This document shows positions 47,093-60,115 of a stretch of 64,000 bases of DNA, piece by piece. Source of the stretch: Coriaria nepalensis. Taxonomy: Eukaryota > Streptophyta > Magnoliopsida > Cucurbitales > Coriariaceae. How positions within the stretch are numbered: position 1 is the first letter of the stretch; each line of letters begins with the position of its first letter. Where the stretch lies: the NCBI GenBank assembly GCA_027186245.1, contig CP114492.1:565501-629500 (forward strand). Direction: 5' to 3'. Both the position numbers and the translations under genes were made by a program. The notes under the pieces were generated by a model, which made no database searches, was not told where the DNA came from, and saw only the letters and a list, made by a program, of their open reading frames with translations.

Positions 47093-49608
47093 CTAATAGT
47101 CGGCTTGTAGAAAACTCTCGCAAGCTGTCCCGTTAAGAGTCTTGCTGACATCGTCAAAGTTTGTGATATGGTCAGACAATGGCCCCTTGTGAATTTTAAC
47201 CTGACGGCTCCTTAATTCCATTTGGGGCAACATTAGAAATTCTTGAACATCCTTTAGTTTCTGCAGCAAAGAGCAAAAGTAGTGTTTATTAGGGAAAAAA
47301 ACACAATTTGGGATGAATTTGGTGCAGTGTTTGATAAACCAATTTGGATCTAAAGTCTGTTTTGGGCCCATAAAACCGACTAAAATACACTTGATTAAGA
47401 TGCACAAAATCTCATATTGAGGATGCTTCATTTGGATAGGCTTATTATACTGATATTTTGCAAAACTAACGTGTGTAACAGCATGTCTTTGTCATATTTT
47501 GCAGGCCTAAACAAGATATTATGGAATGAAACAGGAATTTCGGTCCAAACTATAAATAAAACAAATACTCCCAAGTGGAGCATCAAATTCCAGTTTCAAC
47601 GCCTTACCTAAGTGCACCCTAAAAGCCCAACCAAATGCACAGTAAGATTTCTCAGACTATATTCATGGCCTTGGGAAAAGGGAAACTACGGAGAGTTTAG
47701 CAAGACCGGATTGATTTTCATGAAATATATTTTGTGAACGAAAACTAAAACAGATCAAAAGAACTTGGTTGTGATCCATACCGTTCGGTTATTGATCAAG
47801 TCCTCGTAGTACAAAATGATATGCCTCGTGGTATTGAAGTATCTCAATGCTTTGGCAGCCATTGCTTCCATTTTCCTGAGCTCAGTAATCAATGATGTAG
47901 TATTCATCATAGGCTTATAACTTGAAAGCTTATTGGCCTACAAAAAGTTAGGGAAGTTAGAGCGAGGAAGAGAAGAAAAGGGAGAGAGAAAGAGAAGAAA
48001 AGGGAGCCAAGAGAGAGAGACCTCTTCTGGAGAATGTACATGTGCCTTGTGTGTTCCGTTTAATAACTTAGCATGTCGATCGTAAGAATTAGCAAGAATG
48101 GAAACCATTCGGCGTAATAAGTTTTTGCGGAATAGAAATATGGTCGAAACTCCCCTGCGTTTGAAATACTCCTCTATTTTATCATGGTGCTCCATCAATC
48201 CCTGATCAAACCAGTGTAAGTTTTCATTTCAACTCTTCTAATGCTTCTAGTGCATTCAATAAACTAAAATACACTTGATTAAGTCCCATAGAATCTCGCT
48301 CACAAAATCTTATCTAAATTCAGGTTAAACCCAAGTTCCAGATTCAACTGCTTAACCAAACACACCCTAAATTCTTCCACAGTGGATCAATGTAGCATGA
48401 TAACAATACCAGTGCAAAACACCACATATTATCTCCTACAAGCCATGACCCACAATCAAATAATGTTCAAGTCATCAAAAAATGTCAGAAGATATAACCT
48501 TTTACCTGATTGAGCATCCACTTGAAGCCTACAGCCGAGGAACATTGATTCTTGGAAGCACTACTTAACCAGTCCAAATTATAAACCTCATCCAAAGTCT
48601 TCACAATAGAAGAAATATTTCTCCTCCTATCTAAAACCGAAAAAATCTCCCCGTTAGAGCTTACATTAACATGACTATTAAGTAAACTTTCAAACCATCC
48701 ACTTCCCGATCTTTGCATGGACACAATGGCGAAGAATCTTACAGGATTATGCACACATTCAGCTCTACATCATAACAAACAAATACAAAGTTAGAAATCC
48801 AGAAAATTTATAATTCATAAAAACCTTTTATTTTTTGAAGCATGACTTTGTAAATTTACCGGCTAAAAGTTTTGGGTCTAGGGTAGTTGGCAAGAGCTAC
48901 TTCCTTTTGTTTGGTGTTATTACTATCATCATAAGGTCTGTCATTGACTTGAATGTGAATCTGCTTAATGCAGGTTGAGCAGATATAAACACTACAGAAT
49001 GTAGCAAACATTAAAACAGTCATCCTTAGTGAGAGTGGAGATCTTTTAGGCGGTTTAATTATTATAGTATCCTGTAAAAAAAAACAAGAGAATAGAGAGC
49101 AATTCAAAATCAGTCATTTAGATAAACATAAAGAAAATGCAAGTCTAATAATAACAATAACTGTGAATTATTTGGAAAAAAAAAAAAACCATAAACCCCA
49201 CAATATTTTCACAAGCAATTTTAGAATAAGAAAAAGAAGATTGGAGTGTGCAGACTGGATTGCATGGAATACTTGCCGAAACCCTTCTTTTTTTTTTATT
49301 ATTCTTTTTTTTTTTTTTGTTGGGGTTGGGGGGCGGCAAAGAAGAAAAAGAAAAAAGACAGAAACATGCGAAGTTTCTTCAAACCCAGCTCAGTTGATTT
49401 ATACATTAACCCAAGATGTAAAGTTCAGATCTTTCAAAATTAGAAAGAGCAGAGCGAAAACCCATTACTTTGATCCAAGAAAAAATGAAATACATTTTGA
49501 AAATAAACAAAAGAAAAGAAGATATTATAGAAAAGGGGGAGGAGGGTACCAAAACAGAGTAGATTTTTGAAGGAGTACCTTGTTGTACAAACAGATATCT
49601 TCTGCCAT
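47093..49608 (-). CDS. Sulfotransferase-like P-loop protein (type II membrane)
   Basis: Six minus-strand exons join in frame to 334 residues: 49608-49579, 49071-48860, 48764-48506, 48201-48022, 47937-47782, 47260-47093 (stop). The start MAEDICLYNK / DTIIIKPPKRSPLSLRM and the membrane span about residues 26-45 (MTVLMFATFCSVYICSTCI) indicate a single-pass Golgi-type anchor. The motif FFAIVSMQRSGSGWFESLL (about 91-109) is the 5'-phosphosulfate-binding loop; FLFRKNLLRRMVS corresponds to the 3'-phosphate-binding segment. LDRRRNISSIVKTLDEVYNLDW and HIILYYEDL are further family signatures. It resembles Arabidopsis AT3G50620/AT2G15730, annotated as P-loop NTPase or sulfotransferase-like proteins with distant NodH similarity; substrate unknown. 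All introns are GT-AG. Confidence 0.9.
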
Positions 49609-51220
49609 CGATAATCTGAAAACAGAGGAAACCCCCAGAAATATATAATTCCCTACCCAGAGTTTTTCCAGCTCATTTCGAAAAACCCCACCTTGTTTTC
49701 TCAGTTACCAAACAGAAAGCCAAAGAACCCAGAAGAGAAGAGAAGACCAAAAATGTTTGAAAGGGGTTTTGAAATTTATTACCCTCGAAAAGAGAGCCCT
49801 GCGCTCTTCCTTCTTCTTTTCCTTCTGCTCTGTTTCTTAAACTCTACTCTCTCATTAATCTTCCCACTTGTATAAAATCTTTTACTATTGATTTTTCAAA
49901 ATTCTATCTGTTTATCTCTCTCTACTTTTTTCTCTTTTTTTTCTTCTCCATCCGATTTCCATGTGCCGTTATTGATTCAAACAAAAACTCGTCGAAAAAA
50001 GCAAAAAATAAAATAAAATAAAATAAAGCCGTGTCAAGTGGGAAAGAGCAGAGATTGCAGAGTACACCATTTTTTCTTTAAAAATGAATTTGAAATTTTG
50101 ACCCTTTTGTTTGATTACGGTTTGTATTTTCTAGAAGAGATTACTTTAATCGAATATTAATTAAAAATATTGTTACTTTCTTGACTTATGTTAGCAATTT
50201 AATTTGTAATCTTATATTATATATATATATATAATAAGTATATAATTATACAAACAAAAAAAAAGACATCCTTTTTTGGGGGATTGTTTCCTCTAAATTC
50301 TGGTGGTCAGTAGTAGTTAGTTAATGATTTTTTTATTAAAAAATTAATAAAAATAAACAATAAATAAAAATAAAATAAAACCCTCCCTATGATCACATTT
50401 ACTTTTATTAATTCATATAACATGAAATTATATAAGAAACCAAACATAATAATCTTATAAGAAAGCTGTTTAATTCCACGATCTTTTGACACTAAACGAC
50501 ACTAAATTAAGAATCGAAATGAAATTTTCATTCCATTATTTTGATTTGATTTGAACCGTTCCACAAAAGAATATGAACTCACTCTTCGATTTCGTTTTCG
50601 TTTTCTTACCCAAAACTGAATCTCATCACCAAACTTTCTTACTTCTCTTTTATTTTGTTGAGTGACAAAATAGACCACGTTGTGGTTGAAAACTTTGGCA
50701 TGCCCATCATTTATTACTCGACAAATCGACAGTGAACATTACTTCTCTACAAAGCAATTTCTTGAACATAATATGTTCTACTCTACTCAAAATTGTTTTT
50801 TTTTCTTTCTAAAAGTAGTTACACTAATCAATACATAGTTCCTTGATGCAAGTCATTAATGATGTTTTCTACTTCACTCAAACCTTTATTAGTAGTTTTA
50901 TTCTATACTAATTGCTCGTCATTATTAGTTTCAAGTTTCATCGTTATTTGCAGTTACAATTTGGGATCGGCTCGTTAAATTATTTTTCTTTAAGATGTGA
51001 TAAATATTTTTAATAGTTTATTTGTTAAGTAAATATTTTAGATAATTACCATCAAATTATATTAATATTCATGATAGGATAATTAATATATGAATTATAT
51101 ATATATATTATATTATATTATCATGTGATATGGCAATAAATACTTTTTTCGACATGATATATAAAAATAGGATTATACAAATAGCAGATACAAGATACTT
51201 GCTATCCATTATCCATCATA
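49609..51220. other. Upstream region of the sulfotransferase-like gene; AT-rich intergenic
   Basis: GA/CT-rich leader-like sequence to about 49900, then A/T-rich DNA with (AT)n at 50215-50233. No gene seen. Confidence 0.5.
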
Positions 51221-51970
51221 TTTGTCATTTGCATAAATGGGTGGTTATCCACCCATCTGAATTTTTTTTTCATTAGTATCCATCCTGCCATGAAGCAGGC
51301 AGATATCCACTACCACCATGGCGGGCGGTTACTGTAGTTATCCATCCGCCTGTTCGTTTTTTTTAATTAATTTATTTATTTTTAATTTCTTAATTATTTT
51401 TTAAGGAAAATAAATATTTTCAAATAACCGTGAACATATAAATTAAGGATTTTACTTCTTTTAATCAAGTTAATTATCACTAATTAATGGAGAAATATAA
51501 ATATATTAAATAATTATTGTACATTAAATAAGTTAAGACTAGCATTTATGATTTATGTGTATGCAGATATAACTACAAAATTACTCGACGAATCGATAAG
51601 GTCGAAAGTATAAATGCTAGTTTAATCGACGGATCGATAGGGTAGAAGGTCTTCGATCTTATCGACTCATAAAGTAAATTAGCATTTATGATTTATGAAT
51701 ATAAAAGTTTTTGAGTCATAATTATTAGTTTACTCTACGGGAGTCGATAGGGTCGAAGGTTAGTCATAACTATGGTGGTCCGCATGTCGCTGCTGAGGTG
51801 GCTGTCGCTAATCGCAAATAGTGGATGGTGAGGAGGAGGCTGCGTTGCTACGGTTGAAGACGAAGAAGGTAAAAACCTTTCAATTTTTTTTTAAATTAAA
51901 GTGGCGGATATCTATTATCCGCTGGATATCCACCCATCTAAAAAAAATTGAAAATATATTTGTCATATCT
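51221..51970. repeat. Repeat-rich block, possible transposon remnant
   Basis: AGCATTTATGATTTATG occurs at 51541 and 51681 (period 140). CGATAGGGT(A/C)GAAGGT and related ATCGATA(A/G)GGTCGAA elements recur at 51594, 51636 and 51746. ATCCACCCATCT occurs near both ends (51250, 51929), followed by T- or A-runs. This pattern of internal direct repeats and similar ends suggests an old non-autonomous element, family unknown. Confidence 0.45.
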
Positions 51971-53668
51971 ACTCCGTCGACAAACCGATCAAATTTACAC
52001 AACATTATATAAAAATAATATTTATACCTAAGATTATATTCGTCGTCTTCGTGCCACGAACGATACACAGTGAATACACATATCTCTCTCTTTGATATTA
52101 ATAGGTTGATATCTAAAGCTAATGAAAAACTAGAAAGTACAATGTAGCTTCAAAATTAAGTCAGATCTTATATTAGTTGTATATATAATTTAGTTACCCC
52201 GCCCGTTTAGACAAGCATGCGTGACAACATGCTAAAAAGTACATAAATTATATATAGATATGTGTATACATACATATAATACATGCATGTCTTGTTTGGC
52301 AAACTACGTGGCTCCCACTACAAGAAATATTGAGGTATTTGATATATAATAAAAAAAAAAATTTGAGTGTATTTAAATAAGTGACTGAAACTAAAATGTA
52401 ATCATATAGCTCTCAAACTTAAATATAGTTTGGTTTATATGATTTTAAGAAACCCATCTCAAATTCATGCATCCTACACAGGGTCAAGGAGTTGCCACCA
52501 ATTCGTTTAAGGCTAAAAATTCTAAGCAAGATTCATCTCAAGATCTCAAATTTTATATATTAATACTGTATTTAACTCAAAAGAAAAAAAAAAAAAAAAA
52601 TTAGGGAAACATGGGCCCTGCAGGGGAAATGAGTGGGAATGAGAACCCATGTTTTGTTATGGTGAAGGGGTTACCCAGACAAATTTTTAATATATAGTTC
52701 TCCATTGAACTTTCCTGTTTGTTACGATACCCATGCATTCATAAAATGAAATATTTTTTAATTATAAAGTTTAAGGTCAGTTTGGCAACTTATTTTTTAA
52801 TTTTGAAAACGTATTTATAAAAAATATAATATAACATTTAAATTATTTTTATTCTTAATAATATATAGTTTTACTTTAATATATTTATTTGATAATTATC
52901 TTTTTCATCTTAATAATATATATTATTTTTGGCACCCACTCATTTCCGTACATTGTGATTATTATTCTAGAATTATGTGAGTGTATTATTATATAACTTG
53001 ATGTAGAACTATAGTAGCTGAGGAAAAGAGATCAATGTCGGTCGTCACGTCACCCCTGAGGAAAAATAAAATAAATTTTATTTAGGTTATTATGAAAGTA
53101 ACTTGCCGAAGTTGATGTAATGATAAGATGGGAAAAAGTAGAGAGAGAGAGAGAGTCGCACCAAACTTTGACAAATCTGTTCATTCCAATCATCCAATCT
53201 TTCCTCCTTTTTTTTTTTTTTTTTTTGGGTAAGCTAACTATCTTTTCTTGTTTGGATGGTGGGAAAATTAAATGATTTGGATGGTATAGAGAGATCCAAT
53301 ATATATAAATTAGCTCGTTAATCAAATAATTAGTATAAATAATTATTAAATTATCTCTCATTTTATCTAAATTTAATTTCCTTACCATTACGATAGAGAT
53401 ATACAAATAACTGATTATCCATTAATCAAAACCGGGAAACCGTAAAATTACCTGATTGATAAATGCAAAGTATTTAACACCTCGACCGATGCATCATCAT
53501 TAGAGAGGTAAACCACTTTTGAACAAAATGCAGAGGTGAAAAGAACAGAAAGAAAGAAAGAAAAAAGAAGTGTTCTAAGCTATGGTACACATAAATGAAT
53601 GAAGTGATTTTCAAACCCAATAGAAAGAACAAATAGAACTGCTTGCAATACAAAATCTCCATACCAGA
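51971..53668. other. AT-rich intergenic, no gene seen
   Basis: Poly-A (52580-52600), (GA)n (53140-53155) and T-run tracts. The right end is presumably the 3' UTR of the CTLH gene. No exon recognised. Confidence 0.5.
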
Positions 53669-56600
53669 CTAGGCAAATAAATGCTGAATGACCATCTCTG
53701 CGTTCCCATTGTACTGAGCTAGAAGATGGATTGCATCTGCTCTTGGTAAAGCAAGAAATTCCTGCACCCATGTAAGAAAAGCTCGCTTATATATCTATAG
53801 CAAATGATGGATCTAAGTCCTAACACGGAAAAAAAAAAGAAAAAAGGTTACTAATATATGATATGAAAGGAGGTGGAGCAAGAATTCGTAAAAACTAAAA
53901 TGTGAAAAAGAGAAAAAAGCATGCACTTACCATAACCTTGAGTATCCCACTTTCGTCGCATCTGGTGTCAGTATTGGACGACGCCTGAGATGGGCTGCTA
54001 CCATCTTCAGACATCTTAGCAGCTGAAGAGGTTGGACCTTGGGAAGAAGCATAGGTGCAACTATCGGAATTCGACTTCAATGTAACAGCAGCATCTAACA
54101 AGGGGGTATTAACTTCTTTCAAGGTATCAATCCTCAAGAGACCTTCGAACCGATCTTTACACATTTGGAGTTTAAACCATTCGTTGTGTGAGTGAAGGGT
54201 CATTCTCATTATCTTCATTAGTTGGGGCTCTTCTATTCCAAGTCTCCTACCTAATGCAACCTGCTTCACAGTATCAACATATTTCACGCTGATATTAACA
54301 TTGCTAAAATGGAATACAGAACATATATATATATATATGATTAGATACAAAAAAAAAAAAAACTCTGTGGTTTGAGCCATTAATGGATACACCCCTTGTA
54401 GTTTTGATTGTAAGAATTAAGCTTTCCCAGTTTGAGAAATATACAAATAACTCCTTCCTATACCTAAACAATGACCTGAGATTAGGGGGTGACCTTTACA
54501 AACACACAGCACACCTTTTCAGCAAATTCCTTTAAAAGTCATCGTACTACTGTACCACCAGTTATAATGTCATTTTCTATAACAGGCACCATGGTACACA
54601 TTTTTCCTGGACTATGACTTATTAGTTCACCAAGAGAAAATGCAAAGGACTGTGCTAAAAAGGCAGGAGCTGAAAAGGTAGGTGATACAAATTTTTGGTA
54701 GAAATTATGAAGTACCTGGCTAAGTCAATTGGGCATCTGATTATGTAAATGCTAATTCAGGATCAAAGGATTCCAAGTGCAAAAAATGAAAGTCCAAGAA
54801 ACAAGGAAGCTAGGTAGATCTAAAAAATGTACATACATAAGAACCTTCCTCTCTAATTATACCATACCTGAAGAGAAGCGGCAAGAGCATGCAAAGGCAA
54901 CCCCTTTCCAAGTACCTCTTCATTGGGTCGAAGCAGGGCCACCAATGTCTCTTTCAATGCCTTCAAGAGAGCTGGATGGATTGCCGCTAATGGACCTAAA
55001 TGAGAGCAGGCAACCTTCAGAGCACTAGAATGGTCCCCCGAGCTAACCAGCTTAAGGAATTCAACCTGAAACCACCAGAAGAGTAAGATAACTTGCAAAG
55101 TAAGATTAAAAAAAAATAGTAATAAAAAAATGGGATCTGTAGCTCAATTTACCTGCCTCAATTGGAACAGCAATGCAGGATTTTGTATAAAAAAATGGTG
55201 ATCCATGGCATTAATTTCTTCCATGACCTCGACAGCCAGTCCTCTACTGGCTAGTTCTTTCATGCCCAGGACAATCTCATATTTATCCTCCTTACAAGTA
55301 GATTTGACCGCTGAAGGTTTTTCCATATCCTGAAGATCAACATTTTGTCAGTTACCACTTCTCTCATGGAGGAATATATTTACCAAATAAAATACCTTCA
55401 ATTCTGTAGTAGAAGTAGGGTTGCGAAGAACAGTCACATTGCTACTTTCATTCTTGCTGTATCCACTCGAAGAAACATCATGAAATCCTATATCATCATG
55501 TCTTCCTCTCCATCGCTTGCGTTTGCTCCTTTCCCCAGTCCCATTTTTCCTATTTCTTTGCAATATTCTCGAATTTCCCACTTGAATTGATCCACTAGTG
55601 CTACAGTCTTCATGGTTGACTGAATGCTCAGAGGCATATCGTAATTCAATATCAGCACCTTGTGTGCTTGTAACATCAGCATTATGTTCTGGAGAACCGT
55701 CGGCATGAGAAGTATTGATGGAAGCTTCACCATCTGACAGTTTATTGTTCCCATTATCCACTTCGAGAGAACAGTTGCGTGATGAGCAATACCCATGCTC
55801 TGATTGATTAACTTTCACAGTTTCGGACAGTGTTTCTGCCCCTGCTTGCAAAAGGAAAATATATGCTGATAAGGTAAATCTGAAGATTTGAAATTAACTG
55901 ATACAGTCATAAGAACTGATTACTTAAGAGTTTTACCAGGAGAAGCAAAACCAGAATCTACAATGCCCCTGTAGATGCAATACTCACGAACAAGCTCATC
56001 AAGTATTGAAACATCTAATTTCATCCGACATAACTCATTCTGCAATGTAAATATTGAAAGATATAACATTTGCAATAATAATTGAAGGTAGGAAGAAAAA
56101 AGAAGAAGCTAGTTCTACCATCTGGTGATCCCCATTTTATTAGAGGGGCTGAAGCTAAAAATAAAGCAGCAAAAATTTAAAATATCTTGCAAGGTAAACA
56201 TTAGTAAGACAGTATCTTTTTTAATACCCAAAATTTGAAGAAGCAAGTTGGTCACAGACTAATAAAAACTGAAATGATAATTAGCCAGTCCCCAATGACA
56301 ATTAGAAAAGTTTTCAATATATAAATATAAATAAATATATATATATATATATATCTTTCTTATTTTGGAGGATTTTTAGAAATATATATGCATGCAAAAG
56401 CATCATAGGTCATACATTTTTTTTTTGTCAATCTTATTTGTGCAGCTAATACGGATGCATTGTTTTCTCAAGCAACCAAGTTTATCTTTTCTCACTATTT
56501 CGACCTTTAGATGCTTTGATTTACACTTTTAAGAGCTAGATAAAATCTAAAGTTTCCACATCACATAGTAACGCATATCAAATAGCTAAGGTCAGCCCAG

Positions 56601-58707
56601 TCTCAATTACTGTTACAGACCACAATGCAACCGGTGAAACCTTGACAGTTGCTATGCATTTATGCATGTATCTACATACTAATTATATTATAACATAGAA
56701 CCAAAAGAGAGAGAGAGCTGTATGCATGTATCTACATGACAGCCAATAGTAGCTAACCTGGAATGCCTGAAATAAATCACCCTTAGCAAATCTCAAGCTA
56801 TCAATTGCTCCCTGTCTCGTGAGCTCCACAGCATGTGCAAGAGCTTGTATGTCCACCTGATTGTCAAAATAAAAAGATAAATAAATAAGAATAAAAGGAA
56901 CTGATACCTATGATTATAGATGTTGACCCGTCAACCTCAATCTGATGACATGATATGTAGTCTATTTCTAGGATGTAAGAGTGGAGATCTTTTTCATATC
57001 ATCTCCTTGAAATTCAAAGTAAAAAAGAGATTGCACCTCATCAAATGGAGGTATTTCATATGAACTTTCCTGGGCAGTTGCAGGGGGGTCTCGTTCCTCT
57101 AGAAGCAACCTCTCAGGAAGATCTGATATGGGCGAAGATATACCTTGATGAAAGCAAAATCCTCTGTGTATGCTGAAAAAGATGGGGAAAATAACAACAC
57201 CAAAGTTGAGACTACAAATAGAAGTTCATTGCAGAAGAATTCTGAGAAAGTTGAAGAATAACCTTATCAGATATCTCAAAGTCATAGAAAAGACTGGATC
57301 GTATGCATGCAAATGAGCTCTTAAAACAGGGGACATCAATCCAGCAATCTCAAATCGCCGCCTCTCAGACCACTGGCACATATAAAGATATAAGGTTATA
57401 CAACAAACAAATCTACCATCAACACAGTTTTCCATCTTTCGACCAATACCCATACAAAGGCAAGAAAACTATGTAATACGAAAGAAAAAGAATCAATGTT
57501 AGAACCCATCATAAACTACTGAATATAAGACATTATTATTCTACCTCATTTGCCACTGGGGAAGTATGATCGTCCTTGTCATAAATAAAAGCAAGAAGAA
57601 TGTGTTTGAACTCCTCATATGCTTCCTTAAACATAAATACAGAGATGTCAATTAGCACAGACATGAGCAGAGAAGAAAATTGAAAACTCAGAGATCTAAA
57701 ACTGACTAGAAAAGAAAAATTCTCTCTTAAAGTAGCATGGATATGGACTCATCGAACTTTAATCATCAAAACAGCAATCTACGTGGTTAGGGCATGTATT
57801 CCAGTCAGTGTTTGTTTCTCTCTATTTCTCGTATTTAAAACACAACTCAGGTAGCTAGCCTCAGTTTAATAAATTCCGAAGCAAAATATACACATCTAGA
57901 AATAATTTTAGAGTAAAAGCGAGATGCCTAATGATACTCAAGGGCTACATTTAGTTCAACTTTTATAGGTATGCTCTTTTGGCATTAACTAGCTTAAAGA
58001 GTTCAGATGGTCCTACGGTAGTAACTCGAGTGATATCTTATCTTAAAACAGCAGTCTGATTCATTTAGAACAACTCCCAAAATTCAGAGGAAAGACGAGA
58101 GCTGGAGTCCCAACTCCTCTAAATTCGCCCCAAAGAGCAAAATCTAATGCAAGCCACAAATATACAAACAACAAAAATTTACTTATGAAATAGAAGACAT
58201 ATGTACCGGATAGGCATCAAGAGCACAGGGAGCAAGAGCAGTCCTTAAGCATTGAATAGCCGAATCACGATCCTCTGCAGTCCCCTTCCTCAAAAGCTCA
58301 ACAAATTTCTACATAAAAAAGTAATATTATAATCTAAAATTCATATGAAATGATTTCGAATACGCTTTCACACAAACAAAATAGTGCAAATATACAGCAG
58401 TAGTGACCTGTTTCTGCAACCGGAATAGAATTCTACGGTCATCGAGAATGAACGGCGCATGGGAACGAAGTAAGTAAATGGCAGCATCAACGTCACCAGA
58501 CTCTAACGACCTTCTAATCTGGCGGATGATTAATCTCGAATGGTAAGAGGAAGACGATAGCGATGAAGATGAAGGAGAAGAAGATGGAGACGAATAAGAG
58601 GACGGCGACGGAAGCGAATAGTCCTCGATCAAATTCTCCGATTTGGCGAACTCGATTACTAGGGCATCAAGGGCTTCCCAATTGAGAGGAGACGATGACG
58701 AGTCCAT
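53669..58707 (-). CDS. CTLH/CRA-domain (RanBPM-like) protein
   Basis: Twelve minus-strand exons join in frame to 724 residues: 58707-58408, 58308-58207, 57625-57545, 57372-57263, 57172-57037, 56856-56758, 56039-55937, 55841-55396, 55329-55153, 55065-54868, 54260-53931, 53761-53669 (TAG). The N-terminus is MDSSSSPLNWEALDALVIEF with a Ser-rich stretch, then a CTLH-like helical repeat (IRRSLESGDVDAAIYLLRSH..FRLQKQKFVELLRKG). An acidic/Ser-rich linker follows (exon 8), with basic RSKRKRWRGRHDD, a possible nuclear signal. The C-terminal CRA-like helices include FLKLVSSGDHSSALKVACSH, and the end is EFLALPRADAIHLLAQYNGN. It resembles Arabidopsis AT5G66810 (CTLH, RanBPM-like). CTLH proteins are often subunits of GID/CTLH E3 ligases, but this long form has no proven role. 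Exon 8 has tandem acceptors AAG-CAG, allowing one extra residue. Confidence 0.88.
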
Positions 58708-59010
58708 TTTCTTCCCCCTGTTTGTTTGTCGGGAAAATGATCGCCGAATTCGTAGACGGAGTTTAATTAACGAGAGAGAAAAAATCTTTTACTGGTTGGT
58801 GGGGAAATTTTTCGCGGCAAATAAAAGAACTGCCAAAAAAAAAAAAAAAAAAAAGGATTTTGGGATTATATAACGGCCACGTCCCTTTTAAGTAAGGATC
58901 CTTTGTTCATTGAGAGAGATTTTGCTATTTTCTTATTCATTTTAACTATATATAAAATTAAAATAATAATTACTTAATTTACTGTAAATATAATAAACTT
59001 AAAAACTTGT
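58708..59010. other. Upstream region of the CTLH gene
   Basis: Presumed promoter and leader of the minus-strand CTLH gene, with a long poly-A run at 58834-58854. No gene seen. Confidence 0.5.
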
Positions 59011-60115
59011 TTCATAAGTTATTAAAAAATGTTTTGAGGAAAATAGACATAGTTTTACAAATTACAACAGAGCAATCTTGCTCTTTTCTAAGTTGTTTTG
59101 CTACCACTTGGGTTAGTATTTCTGCTCCATCCTGGGTAATTAAAATGGTGTTTTCAAATTGTGCAGATAAGCTTCCATCTTTAGCAACAACTGTCCAGTT
59201 ATGGTCCCACATTACGGGGATTAATGCTGCCCATAGTTAGCATAGGTTATGCACAAAGTTTCCAACAAATCAGTCGAAAAGTAACTAGTCACTAGCAAGA
59301 TTCAATATGAGTATTAAAGTATTTCTGGAATTACCAATTGTAAACGTTTGATTTAACATCATGCATCCACCCTCATTGTACTGTTTGGAGCTAACCTAGA
59401 TTTGGTCTAGAAAAACTCCAGTTTGTAATCAAATGGAGACACAAGTATTAAATCCAGTTTGTAAGGATTGAGATAGTTACTGAAGTGAAGAATGAGTGGA
59501 TTGGCATGAAATACACGTCCAACCCCATGGCCAACAAATTGTCAAAACAACACCATAATGATGTTTATCTGCATGCTCTCTTATTAGAAAGAGATGAGAC
59601 AGTAAAAGAAGAGAAAACTTCTTAGTATGATGTAATAGTTCTGTACTAAGAATGGGGATAGTAAGGAAATCACAAAAGAAAGTTGCTGAGGTATCACCAT
59701 GGTAGCCCTGCAATTTACAATGCTTCAAACACAACTCACGACTGTAAGTAGTGAGTGCCAAGACCTTAGAATTGCAGGTGCTTACATTCAAATAGACAGT
59801 AACATTTATATTGATTATATCACCATCCTGGAAAAAAAAAACACAAAAAACACAAAACATGACAATGATTTAAACTAACATAATTAAACAGAAAAACAAT
59901 CTCGCGACCAAAAAGGATGAAGTAATATGAACATGAGAGAAATAACCTCAAGGGCACAGGAGTCCGCTATTCCATGGCAAATACATTCATTCACTGACGT
60001 GCATATGCTCTTTGGAAACCCCATTATCTATTATCATTTGGTGAACGGCTTCATCAATTTCATCAGTCTTTACACCTGGCCGCCAATAGATGCATATGTT
60101 ACAAGTTTTGAATGC
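59011..60115 (-). pseudogene. Methionine aminopeptidase type 1 pseudogene
   Basis: Minus-strand remnants in correct order. 60095-60020: RPGVKTDEIDEAVHQMIIDN, then a deletion that removes the conserved YPSPLGYGG segment, and a frameshift (GVSKEHMHVSE). 59965-59940: CICHGIADSCALE. 59830-59790: DGDIININVTVYLN with a GT donor. About 59712-59670: YHGDTSATFFCD after an AG acceptor. 59560-59480: a frameshift into FVGHGVGRVFHANPLIL. 59205-59100: VAKDGSLSAQFENTILITQD, GAEILTQ. The sequence follows the plastid/mitochondrial MAP1 family. In intact enzymes NIDVTV supplies a metal-binding Asp; here it reads NINVTV. Retained intron sites show a duplicated genomic copy, not a processed one. Deletion, frameshifts and the lost metal ligand make it non-functional. 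Confidence 0.85.

Noticed and set aside
49163..49570. 135-codon plus-strand ORF
   Set aside because: Antisense to intron 1 of the sulfotransferase-like gene and made of poly-A/T stretches.
54261..54392. In-frame extension before CTLH exon 11 (..NVNISVKYVDTVKQ)
   Set aside because: The CAG acceptor at 54261 joins AASLQ directly to VALGRRLG in phase; the extension is intron read-through.
54777..55028. 83-codon plus-strand ORF
   Set aside because: Antisense to CTLH exon 10.
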